Below, piece after piece: positions 1 through 12,582 of a stretch of DNA of 64,000 nt. Source of the stretch: Arctopsyche grandis (lineage: Eukaryota; Arthropoda; Insecta; Trichoptera; Hydropsychidae); the NCBI RefSeq assembly GCF_051622035.1, contig NC_135355.1, positions 1,922,001 through 1,986,000 of the forward strand, written 5' to 3'. The translations under genes and the position numbers were made by a program. How positions within the stretch are numbered: position 1 is the first letter of the stretch; each line of letters begins with the position of its first letter. The notes under the pieces were generated by a model that was given only the letters and a program-made list of their open reading frames with translations, was not told the origin of the DNA and ran no database searches.

Positions 1-1080
1 CAGAGACAAGGCGCTGTCTATTAGCCTAGAGAAAACATTGGTAGTAAACAGTATATAGAGAAGTTTTTTCTTTTGCTATCATATTCGTACGTTTCATTGG
101 CATTGTTTTAGCTGTGCCGTATATATATATAATATAATAGTACGGCGAGCGTTAACTCAGATACACAGAATAGCGATATTATATACATACATACATACAT
201 GATTTTTTTTTAGAATCTCATTGTCCATAAAAAAAAGTTTCAAATATAATAAATTAATTTTACAATACCATATTTTATAAGCACTTCTTCACCATTCAGA
301 TAACATACACAATTAAACGCCACAGACGTCTCCATTATTCTCGGAAAATTCGGCAAAATCGCAACGTCAGATTTCGCACTGTTTTTGCCAAGGTTTCGAT
401 TTGTCAGACCCGTCGTTTATCACTAGTCGAATAATTGTAATAATTTTCGCCCTAAGCTAAGGCCACTTAGCAACCGACACGTCACCAATTATTTATCAAT
501 TTATCGAACACGATCGGAAAACATTCCGTTTGGCAATTTGATTAGGCCGTTTAATCCCAATTTGAAACTCAAAACCGATGGCCTTAACCGTGAAATTCCG
601 AATCAACAACACACCTTTCATAATCCATTATGGGTAAATATTTAAGCGCATACATCGAAGCGATCTCGTTCGATCTGCTCTGCAATCTGTAACAAAGCGT
701 AAATAACACTGTTCGACAAATGACGATTTTTTTTTGGTTCAGAGACGAGATATGACTTTTCTTATAGATATATGCCTATTGAACACGAATCTGGTAATAA
801 AAAATATTGATTGGCTCGAGATTCAGAGATATGTGTTTTTTAAATCGCGCGATTTTTCTATATCTTGGTGTTGTTCCGTCGATGTCTCAAAATCTGTCAA
901 TTTTCTATTCACAATGAATATCAAAATCTATAGTCGGGTATTTTATCTTTCATTTGTAGTACTTTTCAGCTTTCAAATTTCTCTAAGTAGTCGTCCAGTT
1001 CAAATCAAAAGTCAAAAGTACGTATTTGCACTTGGGATTTTTTCCCACGATTATTACTATTTTATATTGAGTTTTTTCTA
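1..1080. other. No gene seen
   Basis: AT-rich DNA with a short TA tract (120-140) and (CATA)n at 185-200. The part 300-700 is non-repetitive within the window and could be regulatory, but nothing specific was identified. Confidence 0.5.
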
Positions 1081-1340
1081 TTGAAACATGTTTATTGGGA
1101 TAGTGTTCTGGCCACACTATTTTTTGTTTTCGTTTAAAAGGGTTAATTGGAAGTGTGCTGAACTTAAAATCTCGCAAAAAGCTCGTACTAGTGTTTACTC
1201 GTATTTACACGAATCTGAATTGAATTAATAGGGATAATATATTAAATTATCTTTATATGAGAATTGAAACATGTTTATTGGGATAGTGTTCTGACCACAC
1301 TATTTTTTTTTTTCGTTTAAAAGGGTTAGTTGGAAATGTG
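1081..1340. repeat. Direct duplication, ~78 bp, 183 bp apart
   Basis: 1081-1158 and 1264-1340 are near-identical (ttgaaacatgtttattggga to gaagtgtg). A local duplication of unknown origin. Confidence 0.75.
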
Positions 1341-1465
1341 TCGTGTTTCGTGTCGAACGAAACTTACCGGAAAATAACATTATTGCAATTGCATAATTGA
1401 TAATTCTTTACAGTGCCTTCTATCTACTTTGAAATCAAATTGGATTAATTTCGATTTCGATTTTA

Positions 1466-1720
1466 GACAGCGGCATAGCATGGTGGTTGCGTTAATGCTA
1501 ACCACAGAGAGGTTATCGGGTTCGATCCCGTGGGCTGACCTCGATTGAAAAGAGTTTATTTCGAGTATTATGTGCAGTGCTGCTGGTCAGACTTGGATAT
1601 TTGTGACTCAAAGTCTACGGTTTCCCATCCAAGTTTGCCAATTTATCTGATTTCATTGTTGAAACGGTTCCTTATCAAATTGGCAAAAACCATTCTACGC
1701 ACTATGTCAACACTTTTTGA
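1466..1720 (+). mobile_element. tRNA-derived SINE copy
   Basis: tRNA-like head with B box GGTTCGATCCC at about 1518, a body with 'gaaacggttccttatcaaa' and a truncated 3' end. The family is described at 57512. Confidence 0.8.
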
Positions 1721-1837
1721 TTTTTTTTTAATTTCATTTCATAGAAAATAAGCACCCCCCTTCACAGATCGCTCCAAAGTGACGAGTATAAGTATATAAG
1801 CATTTTATACAATGCTAATTCATACAAACATCCATTG

Positions 1838-1900
1838 TGAAGAAAATTTTGCAGCATTTTATAATCAAATTGGTGAACCTCAAGACGCTGAATAGCTTGA
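1838..1900 (-). mobile_element. SINE body fragment
   Basis: Matches the reverse complement of 7035-7100 (ctattcagcgtcttgaggtt, aaatgctgcaaaa). Confidence 0.6.
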
Positions 1901-2023
1901 GTATAATTAATTATAATAGCTCGATAAATACTTTACCTGATTCAGAAATCGGGTATAGTATTTATTTATTTATCTGCTATGAAAATTTAAACCACTACCT
2001 TTGTATTCGCAGGCGAGTTTTGC

Positions 2024-2995
2024 ATGGATTTTCCAACATTTACGCCGACTTGCAAATCTCATAAATATGCAGATGATGCAGCTTGCTTCACAAGTAGCAA
2101 AAAACTAGACACTATTCTTAAAAATCTTAAATTTGCAATTAAAACAATGATGGAACACTTCACTAAGTGGAAAATTCAAATTAATCAAACCAAAACAGAC
2201 ACCATATTCTTAAGTGTTAGAAAGCATAAGCCAAGTTCAGATCTGAAAATCCCCTCTGGAGAAAGTCTGAAATGGCAGTCAGTAATAAAATATTTAGGAG
2301 TAACGTTCGATAAAAGAATGAGATGGGCACCTCACATTGAGGCAGCTAAATGCAAGGCGATGCGGGGTATATCCTCAATATATCCAATATTTAATCGCCA
2401 TAGTTCTTTATCAACTCAAAATAAAATAAAATTATATCGCGCGCTCATATTACCATTATTAACCTATGCTTCACCTGTATGGAATAACGACTCGAATACT
2501 AACCATTCCAAGCTCCAAGTAATACAAAATAAATCCCTAAAAATAATTTATAATACACCCATATATACTAACTTGAAAAAACTTCAAGCTATATATAATA
2601 TTACGTTTGTTACAGACATTACTAACAAACTAACCAGTAGATTCTATGACAGAATCACTAATAACCATACTAACACACTTGTGAAGAGTCTCGGTGATTA
2701 CAACAAAATGTCTATAACCTTCAAGTATAAACACAGATTATCTAAAAACAATCTGCTTTAGGTCATTGACTTTAGAGAGTATTTAATTATGTATTAGATG
2801 TACATATTATGAGCATTTATAAGATTTGTTAATAGGTTTTTGAGCTCTTTTTCCTATTATGTTGTACATTAACATTAGAATAATAATACTATGATTACTA
2901 ACAAAATTAAATTAAAATTGTAAAATAGAAATTGATCAGTAGTTTGGTAGCTATTAAAATAGATATAAAATGTATTGTGAACATAATTTCGTAAT
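2024..2995 (+). pseudogene. Jockey-type LINE, 5'-truncated reverse transcriptase and 3' UTR
   Basis: The open frame from about 2045 to 2761 starts at the catalytic box YADD and continues with the thumb region typical of Jockey-clade reverse transcriptases: KINQTKT-like, YLGVTFDKRMRW and LPLLTYASPVW. It stops with TAG at 2759-2761. A ~235-base 3' UTR follows. The endonuclease and the front of the RT are missing, as usual for 5'-truncated insertions. Matching 3' ends are at 3361-3700, 14199-14538 (minus) and 51668-51955 (minus). Confidence 0.88.
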
Positions 2996-3007
2996 AATCA
3001 AAGGCAT

Positions 3008-3345
3008 TTAAAAATCAAAATAAATATATATGGTTGTATATAAGATATAACTAAAAGAAAACAAAAATATAAAAAAGATTGGAAAAGAAGAATTACAAAA
3101 ATCTTCGAGCTTTAGAAATACTTCTAGCTTGTTTTTAAAAATATTAAGGTTTTCAGAATTTACTACATTGTTGGGAATACTATTCCGAGCAGAAGAAAAG
3201 GTCCTACTTTTGTAAAATCCACGTCTGACATCTATCTTACTCCGGTTGTCATTTAGTTGAGTTGAAGTCAATAAGCTTATGGTATTACGATTATTTGGCC
3301 TGATCGTTTTGTTTATGGAAGCTACTGAATTGAAAAATTTATATA
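3008..3345 (-). pseudogene. CR1-like LINE RT C-terminal fragment
   Basis: Minus-strand frame with NRSKIDVRRGFYKSRTFSSA followed by RNSIPNNVVNSENLNIFKNK, the 'F..R....WN.LP..VV.A.S...FKN.L' tail of CR1/Jockey-type reverse transcriptases. It is joined head-to-head to the Jockey 3' end at 3361; the same junction recurs at about 14540. Confidence 0.7.
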
Positions 3346-3360
3346 CTTATTTATATATAC

Positions 3361-3710
3361 CAACACACTTGTGAAGAGTCTCGGTGATTACAACAAAATG
3401 TCTATACCCTTCAGGTATAAAACACGGATTAACTAAATACAATCTGCTTTAGGTCATCGACTTTAGACAGTCTTTAATTAATATTATGTATTAGATGTAC
3501 TATGAGCATTTATAAGAATTGTAAATAGGTTTTTGAGCTCTTTTTCCTATTATGCTGTACATCAACATTAGAATAATATAATACTATGACTACTAATCAA
3601 ATTAAATTAAAATTGTAAAATTGAAAATGATCAGTAGATCAGTAGCTATTAAAATAGATATAAGATGTATTTGAATATAATTTCATAATAAAAAAAAATA
3701 AACTCATATC
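3361..3710 (+). mobile_element. Jockey LINE 3' end, second copy
   Basis: Repeats 2668-2998 with small changes, starting at 'caacacacttgtgaagagtc' and running through the last codons, stop and 3' UTR to an A-rich tail. Confidence 0.85.
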
Positions 3711-4309
3711 TTATCCAGGATAAATTCAGGTACACCTTAATACCACTCACATAATAAAAACAAAAAATAACTGTGGGACACGTCCCGGGGGGGGAGGGGT
3801 AGGAGGCGACGGGGACGGGGGTAACCACACTGCACCGGTCGAACGGGTCTGACGTAGGTTCGCATTTTCTTTTTTTTTCATTCTCATTTTATCATCATTA
3901 TTGGGCGTATAAGTATTTTGCACAACGATGTGCAAGGCCGTACCGTCGGATTCACGTGATGTTGTCATCAGAGCTTTTCGAGTTGTGATGATGACGCGCA
4001 GCTTTTGGTGCTGTCAGAACGTTAGCGCTTTCTTCGTATTCGTGCGAAAAAAATGACACGTGACACGTTTTCTATTTGACCTCAACTTAAAGATCAATTC
4101 ACTCCGATTTGACCGTTCTGTCTTGTGACCGGCCGCAAATGAATACACACGCACACAACATATATTGTATTAAATAAACAAGTACGAAAATCCAAATGCG
4201 TCACATATTTACATCGTAACTGATATAACATACATTGACCCGGTTATTATTTTAATTAGCCGTATTACCAATCAAATATCATATATTTATTTATTTTACA
4301 TAGATATAT

Positions 4310-4560
4310 ACCAGGAAGGCTTGACAGAAATACTCCAATGCGCCTTCCTGGCCAATTAATTACAAACAATGGAGCCTTTTTTATTATTACATAAATCACT
4401 GTATTAGAAGCTGAAGAACACGAAATAACAATTAATTAATTACAGAATTAATCCGTTAAGACATATGTATATGGATTTAGATTTTGTGCATAATTTTTAC
4501 AAATTATACACACAATAAATACAGAAGATTTGTGGCAACAGGAAAGACGACTTTTTACCA
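4310..4560 (-). mobile_element. SINE 3' part with type A hairpin
   Basis: Hairpin 4310-4353 (CCAGGAAGGC / GCCTTCCTGG) plus adjacent SINE body. Interrupted by the next SINE copy. Confidence 0.7.
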
Positions 4561-4596
4561 ATTTTATTAATTAATTTATTTATTTATTTAAAGTTT

Positions 4597-4850
4597 GGAC
4601 CATTGTAGCATTACAGGAATTCCTAATGCGCCACAATGGTCAAAACTATAACAGAAAAGATAATAAAAAAAATAATAACTAAAGAAATTAGACATAACAA
4701 AAACAAAAAATACATATACACAAACAACTAATAATAATAATAATTTTGAGGAAACGTTTCAACAACGATCAGATAAAATTGGCAAACTCTGATAAGAAAC
4801 GATTGATTTGGAGTCAAAAATACCCCCAAATCTAACCAGCAAAGAAAATT
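4597..4850 (-). mobile_element. SINE copy with type B hairpin
   Basis: Hairpin 4597-4641 has stem GGACCATTGTAG / CCACAATGGTC instead of the type A stem, but the same loop core GCATTAGG and CCTGTAA. The body 'gaaacgtttcaacaacgatc' is ordinary for the family. Confidence 0.75.
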
Positions 4851-5530
4851 TATATTTGTGTTGTTTATGTACTAACTTAGATTTGGTAACGTTTTGGTCA
4901 GAATTCGTAAACCGGAAGTAGTATTTTTTTTAAAAACAATATTTCATTATTTTATTTTGACCTTTTAAATTATTTTAAGCGTCTTGATATTTATTGTGTA
5001 TAATAAAGATAGTGATTTTAAGTAAAAATAAAAAATAAAACCATCAAATTTATTGAACCGGAAGTGGGATTTTCTCCTATTAGAAAGGTTAAAAATGTTG
5101 TCGCCTGGATCCTGTCCACGCTCCTGAACGTATTAAGCTGAAAATATTTAATATTTGTGTTGTTTATGTACTAACTTAGATTTGGTAACGTTTTGGTCAG
5201 AATTCGTAAACCGGAAGTAGTATTTTTTTTTAAAACAATATTTCATTATTTTATTTTGACCTTTTAAATTATTTTTATCCTCTTGATATTAAATGTGTAT
5301 AATAATTATACTGATTTCAAATAATTAAAAAAATTTGAACCAAATCCGCCAACCGGAAGTAGAAATTTTGTCTTGTGCAAGTATTTGCATATATTTGCGC
5401 TCAATTTGTATCGCTATCATAGTTATTAGTTCAATATCGAATTTTGTTTTGTAACCTTCTTATATTCCTCAAATACATAGATAAAGTCATGGGTTGGTCA
5501 CACCCGAATTTTTTTACATAAATACCAAAA
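4850..5530 (+). repeat. Dispersed repeat with CCGGAAGT sites, copy 1
   Basis: Contains a direct duplication (4855-5090 and 5152-5360) starting 'tttgtgttgtttatgtacta'. 'aaccggaagt' occurs at about 4912, 5058, 5210 and 5351. The 3' part 'aatacatagataaagtcatg' at 5472 matches 17460. Confidence 0.75.
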
Positions 5531-6606
5531 GAACTTTTAAAATAAGTACAATACAAGTTTTCTCCCCACTCAATAATAATTTTCGGAGAGCTTCCGGCTT
5601 CGGGAAGAAGATTCAACCGAACCTATGTAGATTGGAACCCGCCCAGTCACGGCAGTGGTTTTATTAGTGGATCTTAAACTTAAGATGCAATTGTACTTTT
5701 TACTACAAAGCGAGAACACATATGAACATATAATAACTATAAAACGGTGTGTCAGTTCAATTTATAATATTATCGTGATGGTAAACGTTATGCGTGAAAT
5801 AAAAACTTTGCACGTTTTGTTTGACATTTTACGACAACACATAAATTAGCATCAACACAATGAAAAGTATTGTTTTTTTTTTACTATATTTTTATTTTAC
5901 AAAACCAACGTGCAAAAAATTGATACCGTCGCACAGTGTGACCGTTTGCAGTTCTTCCTAGACACGCGCTCACTTTCATTTAAAAAGCTATATCTCATAA
6001 ACTGTAGCACACAATAAGCAATGAAAATTATTTTCGATGTATTAATATAAGCTTTCAGATATTATGAGATTTTAATACGAAGCCATGGACTCGAAGTGGT
6101 AGTTAACTTCAGCACAGAATTGATTTTACATTGCATTTTGCATAGAAAAAGTATGCGATTGATATACATACATATATCTGATTATAATATTTGTATTCAG
6201 CTTATCAGCATTTTTAGCTTTGTATTCATTTTCTTATAATTAAATATTTAACTTTAATAATCAATTAAATTCATGGCAAAGTGGAGCAAATGTCTACTTT
6301 TCACAAAAACCTTGTGAAATTCAATTTTTACAAATTTCTAAAACATATTCGATTTTATCAATGATAACAAGCACGGAAATATGTAATTGCTGGCAAGATC
6401 TGGATGGTTATTAAATTTAAATCGACTGATTCCAGTTAGAGTTTTCCCAATTTTTCTAAATAATTATTGTGACCGATCCAATAAAATGACAGTCTTCCCC
6501 AATCTCGCAAATTTAGCTAGTCCGAATTTGTTGATTGTTGCAAGCATACATATGTACATATATGTATATACTTGTGGTTTTTAATTCATATCTGTATACC
6601 TATATA
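5531..6606. other. No gene seen
   Basis: AT-rich; only short frames without splice context or recognisable motifs. Confidence 0.5.
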
Positions 6607-6820
6607 ACCAGCAGCGTGGACTAGTGGTAAGCATATTATCCTTTGAGTGCAGTGGTCACGGTTTGATTCCCACAAGTATGTAGCTGTTAACCAGACCTTG
6701 GTTTATGCCAATTTTTCTGATTTTCATTGAAACGATTCCTATAAAAATTGGCATCTCCTTTCCTATCTCTCTTGCTAATCTCAAGCCATTCAGCATCTTC
6801 AGGTTCGCCAATTTGATTTT
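6607..6820 (+). mobile_element. SINE copy
   Basis: tRNA-like head with B box GGTTTGATTCC and the body through 'attcagcatcttcaggttc'. Directly followed by a second copy. Confidence 0.75.
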
Positions 6821-6830
6821 AAGTGATTAT

Positions 6831-7200
6831 ATTAGACTAGTGGTTAGGATATTATGCTTTCGAGCAGAGTGGTCACGTGTTCGAATTCTACTATTCGAGT
6901 CCCGCTGCTGGCCAGACTTTGTTTTGGGACTCCAGGTTCATCGTTTCTTATCAGAGTTTGCCAATTTTTCTGATTTTCATTAAAACAGTTCCTGTAAAAT
7001 TGGCAACTCCTTTCCTATCTCTCTTGCTAATCTCAAGCTATTCAGCGTCTTGAGGTTCACCAATTTGATTATAAAATGCTGCAAAAATTTCTTCATAGAT
7101 GTCACTATGGAGGTTTGTATGAATTCGCATTGTATAAAATGCTTATGTATATTAATTGTATTGTATCTGGATAAGCGCACTCGTCACATTGGAGCGATCT
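6831..7200 (+). mobile_element. SINE copy, variant tail
   Basis: Head from 'gactagtggttagg', body, then a tail with 'gaattcgcattgtataaa' and 'cactcgtcacattggagcg' shared with the copy at 44347. This is a subfamily with a different 3' end. Confidence 0.7.
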
Positions 7201-7300
7201 TTAGAATATACATAAGCATTAATGGACATGCATTAGCATTAGAGCGTATAATGGTTTTTAGAATGAATATACATAAACATTAGAGCGTAGAATGGTTTTT

Positions 7301-7519
7301 GCCAATTTGATAAGGAACCGTTTCAACAATGAAATCAGATAAATTGGCAAACTTTGATGGGAAATCATAGACTTTGAGTCATAAATATCCAAGTCTGACC
7401 AGCAGCACTACAAATAATACTCGCAATAAACTCATTTCAATCGAGGTCAACCCACGGGATCGAACCCGATAACCTCTCAATGGTTAGCATTAACGCAACC
7501 ACTAAGCTATGCTGCTGGC
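7301..7519 (-). mobile_element. SINE copy
   Basis: Complete head on the minus strand (gccagcagcatagcttagtg, B box GGTTCGATCCC) and body. Confidence 0.8.
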
Positions 7520-9102
7520 TAAAATCGCAATCGAAATTAATCCAATTCAATTTCAAATTATGTAGATGTGAATGAAAATCTAGGCACATCTGCAAATGGC
7601 ACATCAAAATATGAAATAAATTATTACAAAAAAATTTTTGTTTGCGGTTATCGCGTGTGAAAATCGTAGAGCTTTAAAAAAATCGCAAATTTGTAAAATT
7701 TCAATTTTCCACTTTAAATAAGTAATTTGCGGAAATTTAAAAAATACGTAAAACGTTCACACTGCGTTTCTAATTATATAAAAATATGATTGTCATGTTT
7801 TATATTACATCATTTTGGTTAAAATTCTTGACTAAATCATTTGTAAATAAATGAAAGAAGGCTTCTTTTTTATTGAACAATTTTTTTATACCATTCATTA
7901 ACAGACATATCATATTTCGATTTTATCATCGAATCATTGAATCTTAACAAAACAAACAAGGAAAACAAAGATAAAACTTAAGGAAAAATCTGCAATCTCC
8001 GATCAAAACAAACAGGAAAACGTCTCTTGATTTCACATTTAATTCATTTGGATTTTTTTTAACTGCAACAAAAATCATAATCGCACTTAATCACCGATCG
8101 TAAGATATCGTAATATTATATGAGGTCGTTGTATTATATTGGAAACACATCATAGAAAGGATGAAATATAAAAATTATGTATCTTTACTGCAATCGATGT
8201 TGATTAATAGACAGATATCGTAATTCAACAGAGTGAACAATCTACTTTTGATTAAGTATACCAAGTCTTATTAAAAAAAAATGTCAATCCACGATTTAAA
8301 CCCTCAATATTACATGTATTAAAAAAAGGTTAAAGGTTGACCCAAATACATATGCAATAAATATGTATATAATTTCGACATTGACCGTCTTGTTTATACT
8401 TATTAGATACAACCTCAATTTGCATTACGTTTTATTTGTTGTCCTTTTGTCGTTTTTATTACATCAATATTATAATATAGTAATGGCACGAGTTGTATAC
8501 AGTTTTCTTCAACAGTAATGCATGTTCGAGTATTATTCAGAATTAATTCTTGCAAATAATCGTTTCTTATTATTACACAATATTAATTAATATTATATCA
8601 ATGAATCATCTATCGTTGTAGTCTATGGATTAAAACTTTTTCAAAAAGATTCATCATTACAGAGATTGATTCCAATTATCAATAAAACATCAATACAATT
8701 CATCATATTATATATGAATTAAAAAATAATAATATCAAAGTTGGCATCGAAATACATTTGTATGTATGTATGTAATTAATATACATACATATACCGTTGT
8801 TTTAGTTGGTTACATTTGCAACATGCGAAATCCGGTGCTTGTGTCCGTGTCGGCGAAAAGTAAGCCCAACCGGCCTTGTTTTGTGCAAACTCGAGCCGTA
8901 GCCAGAATAATTCGACCAAAACCAGGTGAGATTTAGTGATATTCCCTCGTCTTTCCAAACTTGAATGACATTGGAACGCATTCCTACTTTATCTTGAAAA
9001 TAATGGAACGGATCCCTACTTTTTCTACGGAAGCCAAACCTTTTTAAGCCGGTATCCCGTGGAACGCATCTATCACCTGACTGTATATACAAATATAATA
9101 TA
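7520..9102. other. No confident gene; odd bidirectional open segment
   Basis: Mostly AT-rich. At 8776-9113 a GC-richer segment is open on both strands. The plus strand has ATG at 8823 and a donor CAG|GTGAGA after 8925. Not recognised (see findings). Confidence 0.4.
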
Positions 9103-9467
9103 AGCAGCAGCATAGATCAGTGGTTGAGGTGTAACGCTTTCAACTGAATGGTCACAGGTTAAATTCCTGACCCAGTGTTGCTTGCCAGACCTTAAACATA
9201 TGACTCAAGGTTGATTATTTCTTATCAGAATTTCCCAATTTATCTGATTTCATTGAAACGGTTCCGACAAATTGGCAACCTGCCTCACCTCTCACAAAAT
9301 TCGAGTTTATTGCATATCAAATTTGCTGATATACATATATAAAAATACGGTGAAAATTTTTGTCAAATTTATCCATAGATTATTCTATGATGCTCTGTAA
9401 AATTTCTCTATAATTTTTTTTTCTTGGCCAGGAAGGCGCATTAGGGTTTACCTTTAGGCCTTCCAAG
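9103..9467 (+). mobile_element. SINE copy with type A hairpin
   Basis: Head at 9103, body, and 3' hairpin 9426-9467 with stem GGCCAGGAAGGC / GGCCTTCC. Confidence 0.8.
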
Positions 9468-9477
9468 TATATGAATA

Positions 9478-9905
9478 ACTAGTGTTTTACCCGGCTTCGC
9501 TCGGTATTTTTAATATAAACCGCTTAAACATGGCCAATCTAATAGTAAACATTTTATTAAATTTATTTGAATAGTTTTATTTTATTTAAATTTATTTGAA
9601 TACTCATTTGTTTTTTTAATAAATTGACTCTCACGAACAAACAAACATATATACTCTTTCGAAATTATATGTATACCAGAATCCGAAGAGAAATCGGGTA
9701 GGGGTTCGCCCCCTAGGAGGCTTCGCCCCTTAGGAGGCTTCGCCCCCTAGGTCTTCGAATACTTTGAATCGAAAAAAATCGAACGTCACGGACTCTACGC
9801 ACCAAACAAACAAACATACATATTTACAAAGTCTCTTTCGAAATTATATATTAGATGTATAAAATTAAAAATTAAATTAAACAAAGGATGCTCACAAGGT
9901 ATGTG
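9478..9905 (+). repeat. ACCCGGCTTCGCTCGG repeat, copy 1
   Basis: Starts 'ctagtgttttacccggcttc', contains 'ctctttcgaaattatatgta' and a triplicated 'aggaggcttcgcccc' block at 9710-9752, and ends 'gaaattatatattagatgta'. A dispersed repeat of unassigned class. Confidence 0.65.
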
Positions 9906-11412
9906 CTGAAACAACTAGTGACAATAGCCTCGAGTGTGGTTTGTGAATCAATTCCTTCCAAAAATCAAGCGTTAAAATATCAACGAGCACAACACTATAC
10001 ATATATGTATAGTATGATGTATTTTGAAAAATTAAGTGGTGTTTTTTTTTAAATATTTATGTAGATTCCATCTATGGTTATAGAGAAAGGATATTATTTG
10101 ATACAAGAAATAAATTTGAAGCTAAATAATGTATGCATGTATGTATGTACCTTTATATATTTTGAGTTTATAAATAATTTTATTTACTACTCAATCAAAA
10201 AACGATTTACAAACCATTGAAAGATGTGTCATTAAAATGAAACAATTACTAAAGATAATGTTTCGACTGAATTACTCAAATTTATTTTATTTTATCATTA
10301 GTTTGTAAGAAAATTAAACTCGCAAATGAAGTTTCACAAAATCAAAACCTATTCAAATTCCACCGAATTTCATCAAGATTTTTCATCTTATTTAAAGATG
10401 AAGTTTTTTTGGAGAAAATTTTGTACAAACGTACAAAATTTTCTCGTTGCATATTATCTGACATAATATTAAATAAAATAGACAACTCATTTGATCAGTT
10501 AGCACATTTTCTTTGTGCGCATATATAGTACATAATAAAAGTATAAACATACAAGTACATAAATACATACAAGTACATAACTGCTAACCCATCATTATTA
10601 TCACCATCATTCGTATTGTTGAAAATTTACGATATTTACTTGGATGTTTTCCTATTGCTATTGCTGACTCGCAAGAGATGCTCACTTATCTGCAAGATAA
10701 TAAAACTCGTATGAAAATTTCACAATTTCTCAACTACATATTTACCAGACGGCTTGTTGCAAAATCGCACGCACGCATTTTTCAGCACAAGGCAAATGAC
10801 ACACTTCAGAGATTTTTTACCGTTCGAAATAAAAACAATTCGTTAGAAAATAACCCGTCAAAAGTGACCCGATCTTTAACGCACCCGTCAATGTGTACAC
10901 TGATTGAAAAACGCGTTGTACGAGTCGACGTGACTCATGGGTTTTCCAGTGGCGGCTCGTATACGTACGTAAGGTTTAAAAGAAATGTTCGATTAAAAAC
11001 AAAAAAAAAAATCAACCCGCAGACTTTTAATTTACAATCGCTCCAAACTGGTTTTGTTTGTTTGCTTGTGCCAATTCGTGGGAAAATCTTCACATGACTA
11101 ATACTTCATGTTTAAATACGCCATTTTTTTATTTTAAATGGACTGCAGTTTTGACGCACATACACACAGCTCATTTATTTTTAATATATATATATGTATG
11201 CATATGAACCTATATTGAAACAAAATACATGGCACAATATAAATAACATATGCTGTTACTTTACTTAAACAAAAACTTTATAAGGTTTCTGGAATATATC
11301 AAAGAAATAAAAAAATGTAGTAAAAAAAATGTTTTTAAAAAAAACTAGCTTCTTCTATGTACATATGTTTTGTACATAATATTATTTTAAGTATGAAAAA
11401 TATAGAGTTTTT
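9906..11412. other. No confident gene
   Basis: Holds the perfect hairpin at 10412 and a 139-codon plus-strand frame (10678-11097) without recognisable domains or splice context. Confidence 0.45.
10412..10445. repeat. Perfect 15-bp inverted repeat, 4-nt loop
   Basis: GAGAAAATTTTGTAC, AAAC, GTACAAAATTTTCTC. No TE end or gene is recognised next to it. Confidence 0.8.
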
Positions 11413-11766
11413 ACCAGGAAGGCCTTACAGGTAAACCCCAATGCGCCTTCCTGGCCAATTACAAACACTTCAGTATTTTTATTATACAAGTCGCTGAATT
11501 ACGAGACACTGAAAACTCGCAAATTAACGAGACATCTATGAATTGTACATTAATCATACTCAAATAGTGGTGACATAGTAGGTAGGAAGGTTTTTAGTCA
11601 ATTTTTAATCGGGAACCGTTTCAACAATGAAATCAGAGAAAATTGGCAAAATCTGATAAGAAACAATCGACCTGGAGTCACAAATATCCAGCAGCACTAC
11701 AGATATACTCAGAAAAATTCTTTTCAATCGAGGTCAGCTCATGGAATCGAACCTGGCGCCTCTTAA
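11413..11766 (-). mobile_element. SINE copy with type A hairpin
   Basis: Hairpin 11413-11455, body, and head partly degraded after 'ggaatcgaacctggcgcc'. Confidence 0.8.
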
Positions 11767-11804
11767 AAAAAGAAAAAGTTATAGGCGCTTAAACAATCAT
11801 AATC

Positions 11805-12075
11805 TGACATAGCGAGATGGTGGCGAACAGGGAAAAGAACGATCAGAACAGTGTGGACGATAGACGTCACCGTGAAAGAAGAAGCATTATTTTCAAACGT
11901 GTCTATTACAATAATCTTTCACCATTACTTGTGAAAATGACTTGATTTCCTCATATATTGATGACCAATCCGAACAAAATGGCAAAGTTTGAAAACGATC
12001 GGAAGAGTGTGGAAAATAAACCAAATTCTATATTAGACTAGAAATCGTAAGTGAAAGTAAGACGAGGTTAGTAAA
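11805..12075 (+). repeat. Dispersed repeat X, diverged copy
   Basis: Shares 'atggcaaagtttgaaaacga' and 'atcgtaagtgaaa' with the other copies. The small reading frame described at 30647 is still recognisable at 11856-11930. Confidence 0.6.
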
Positions 12076-12536
12076 AAGTGAGTTTATTCAAAATTTCAAC
12101 CGCCTGATTGATTCCAATTCCAGCTGATTGAAACGATCTATATTGATTTTACATCTCATGGTGGTCTTAACTTCAAAAACTTATAACAACCTGAGCATCG
12201 CCTATCAAAAGTGGCCAGCTCTGCACTTTTTAAAATTTGTATACTATCTATATGTATAATATAATTCCACTTAATGATAGTTAATGCCACAATTGTACAA
12301 ACTAATGTTTAAATAAATATTATACTCACTTTATATTCAATGTGAAGCTTAGAATAGGATTTGAGGATTTTATGTATTCTTTTATTTGATTTTTTCGCCT
12401 TATCTTCATATTTATGTATAATTTTTCTTTTGTATTTTTTCGTTTACTATTTTTTTTATCGTGATTTTCTGCTTTTGCTTTTTTCTTTTTATTTTATGCA
12501 TTTTATTTTTGTGTTCTTCTCCTTTGGGCCAACGTA

Positions 12537-12582
12537 GGCCATTGTGGCGCATTAGGTTCTTCCTGTAATACCACAATGGTCC
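12537..12582 (+). mobile_element. SINE 3' terminal hairpin, type B
   Basis: Perfect stem GGCCATTGTGG / CCACAATGGTCC around the loop CGCATTAGGTTCTTCCTGTA. The SINE body upstream is replaced by T-rich low-complexity DNA. Confidence 0.65.

Noticed and set aside
10678..11097. 139-codon plus-strand frame
   Set aside because: No family resemblance, no splice context; such lengths arise by chance in 64 kb of AT-rich DNA on six frames.
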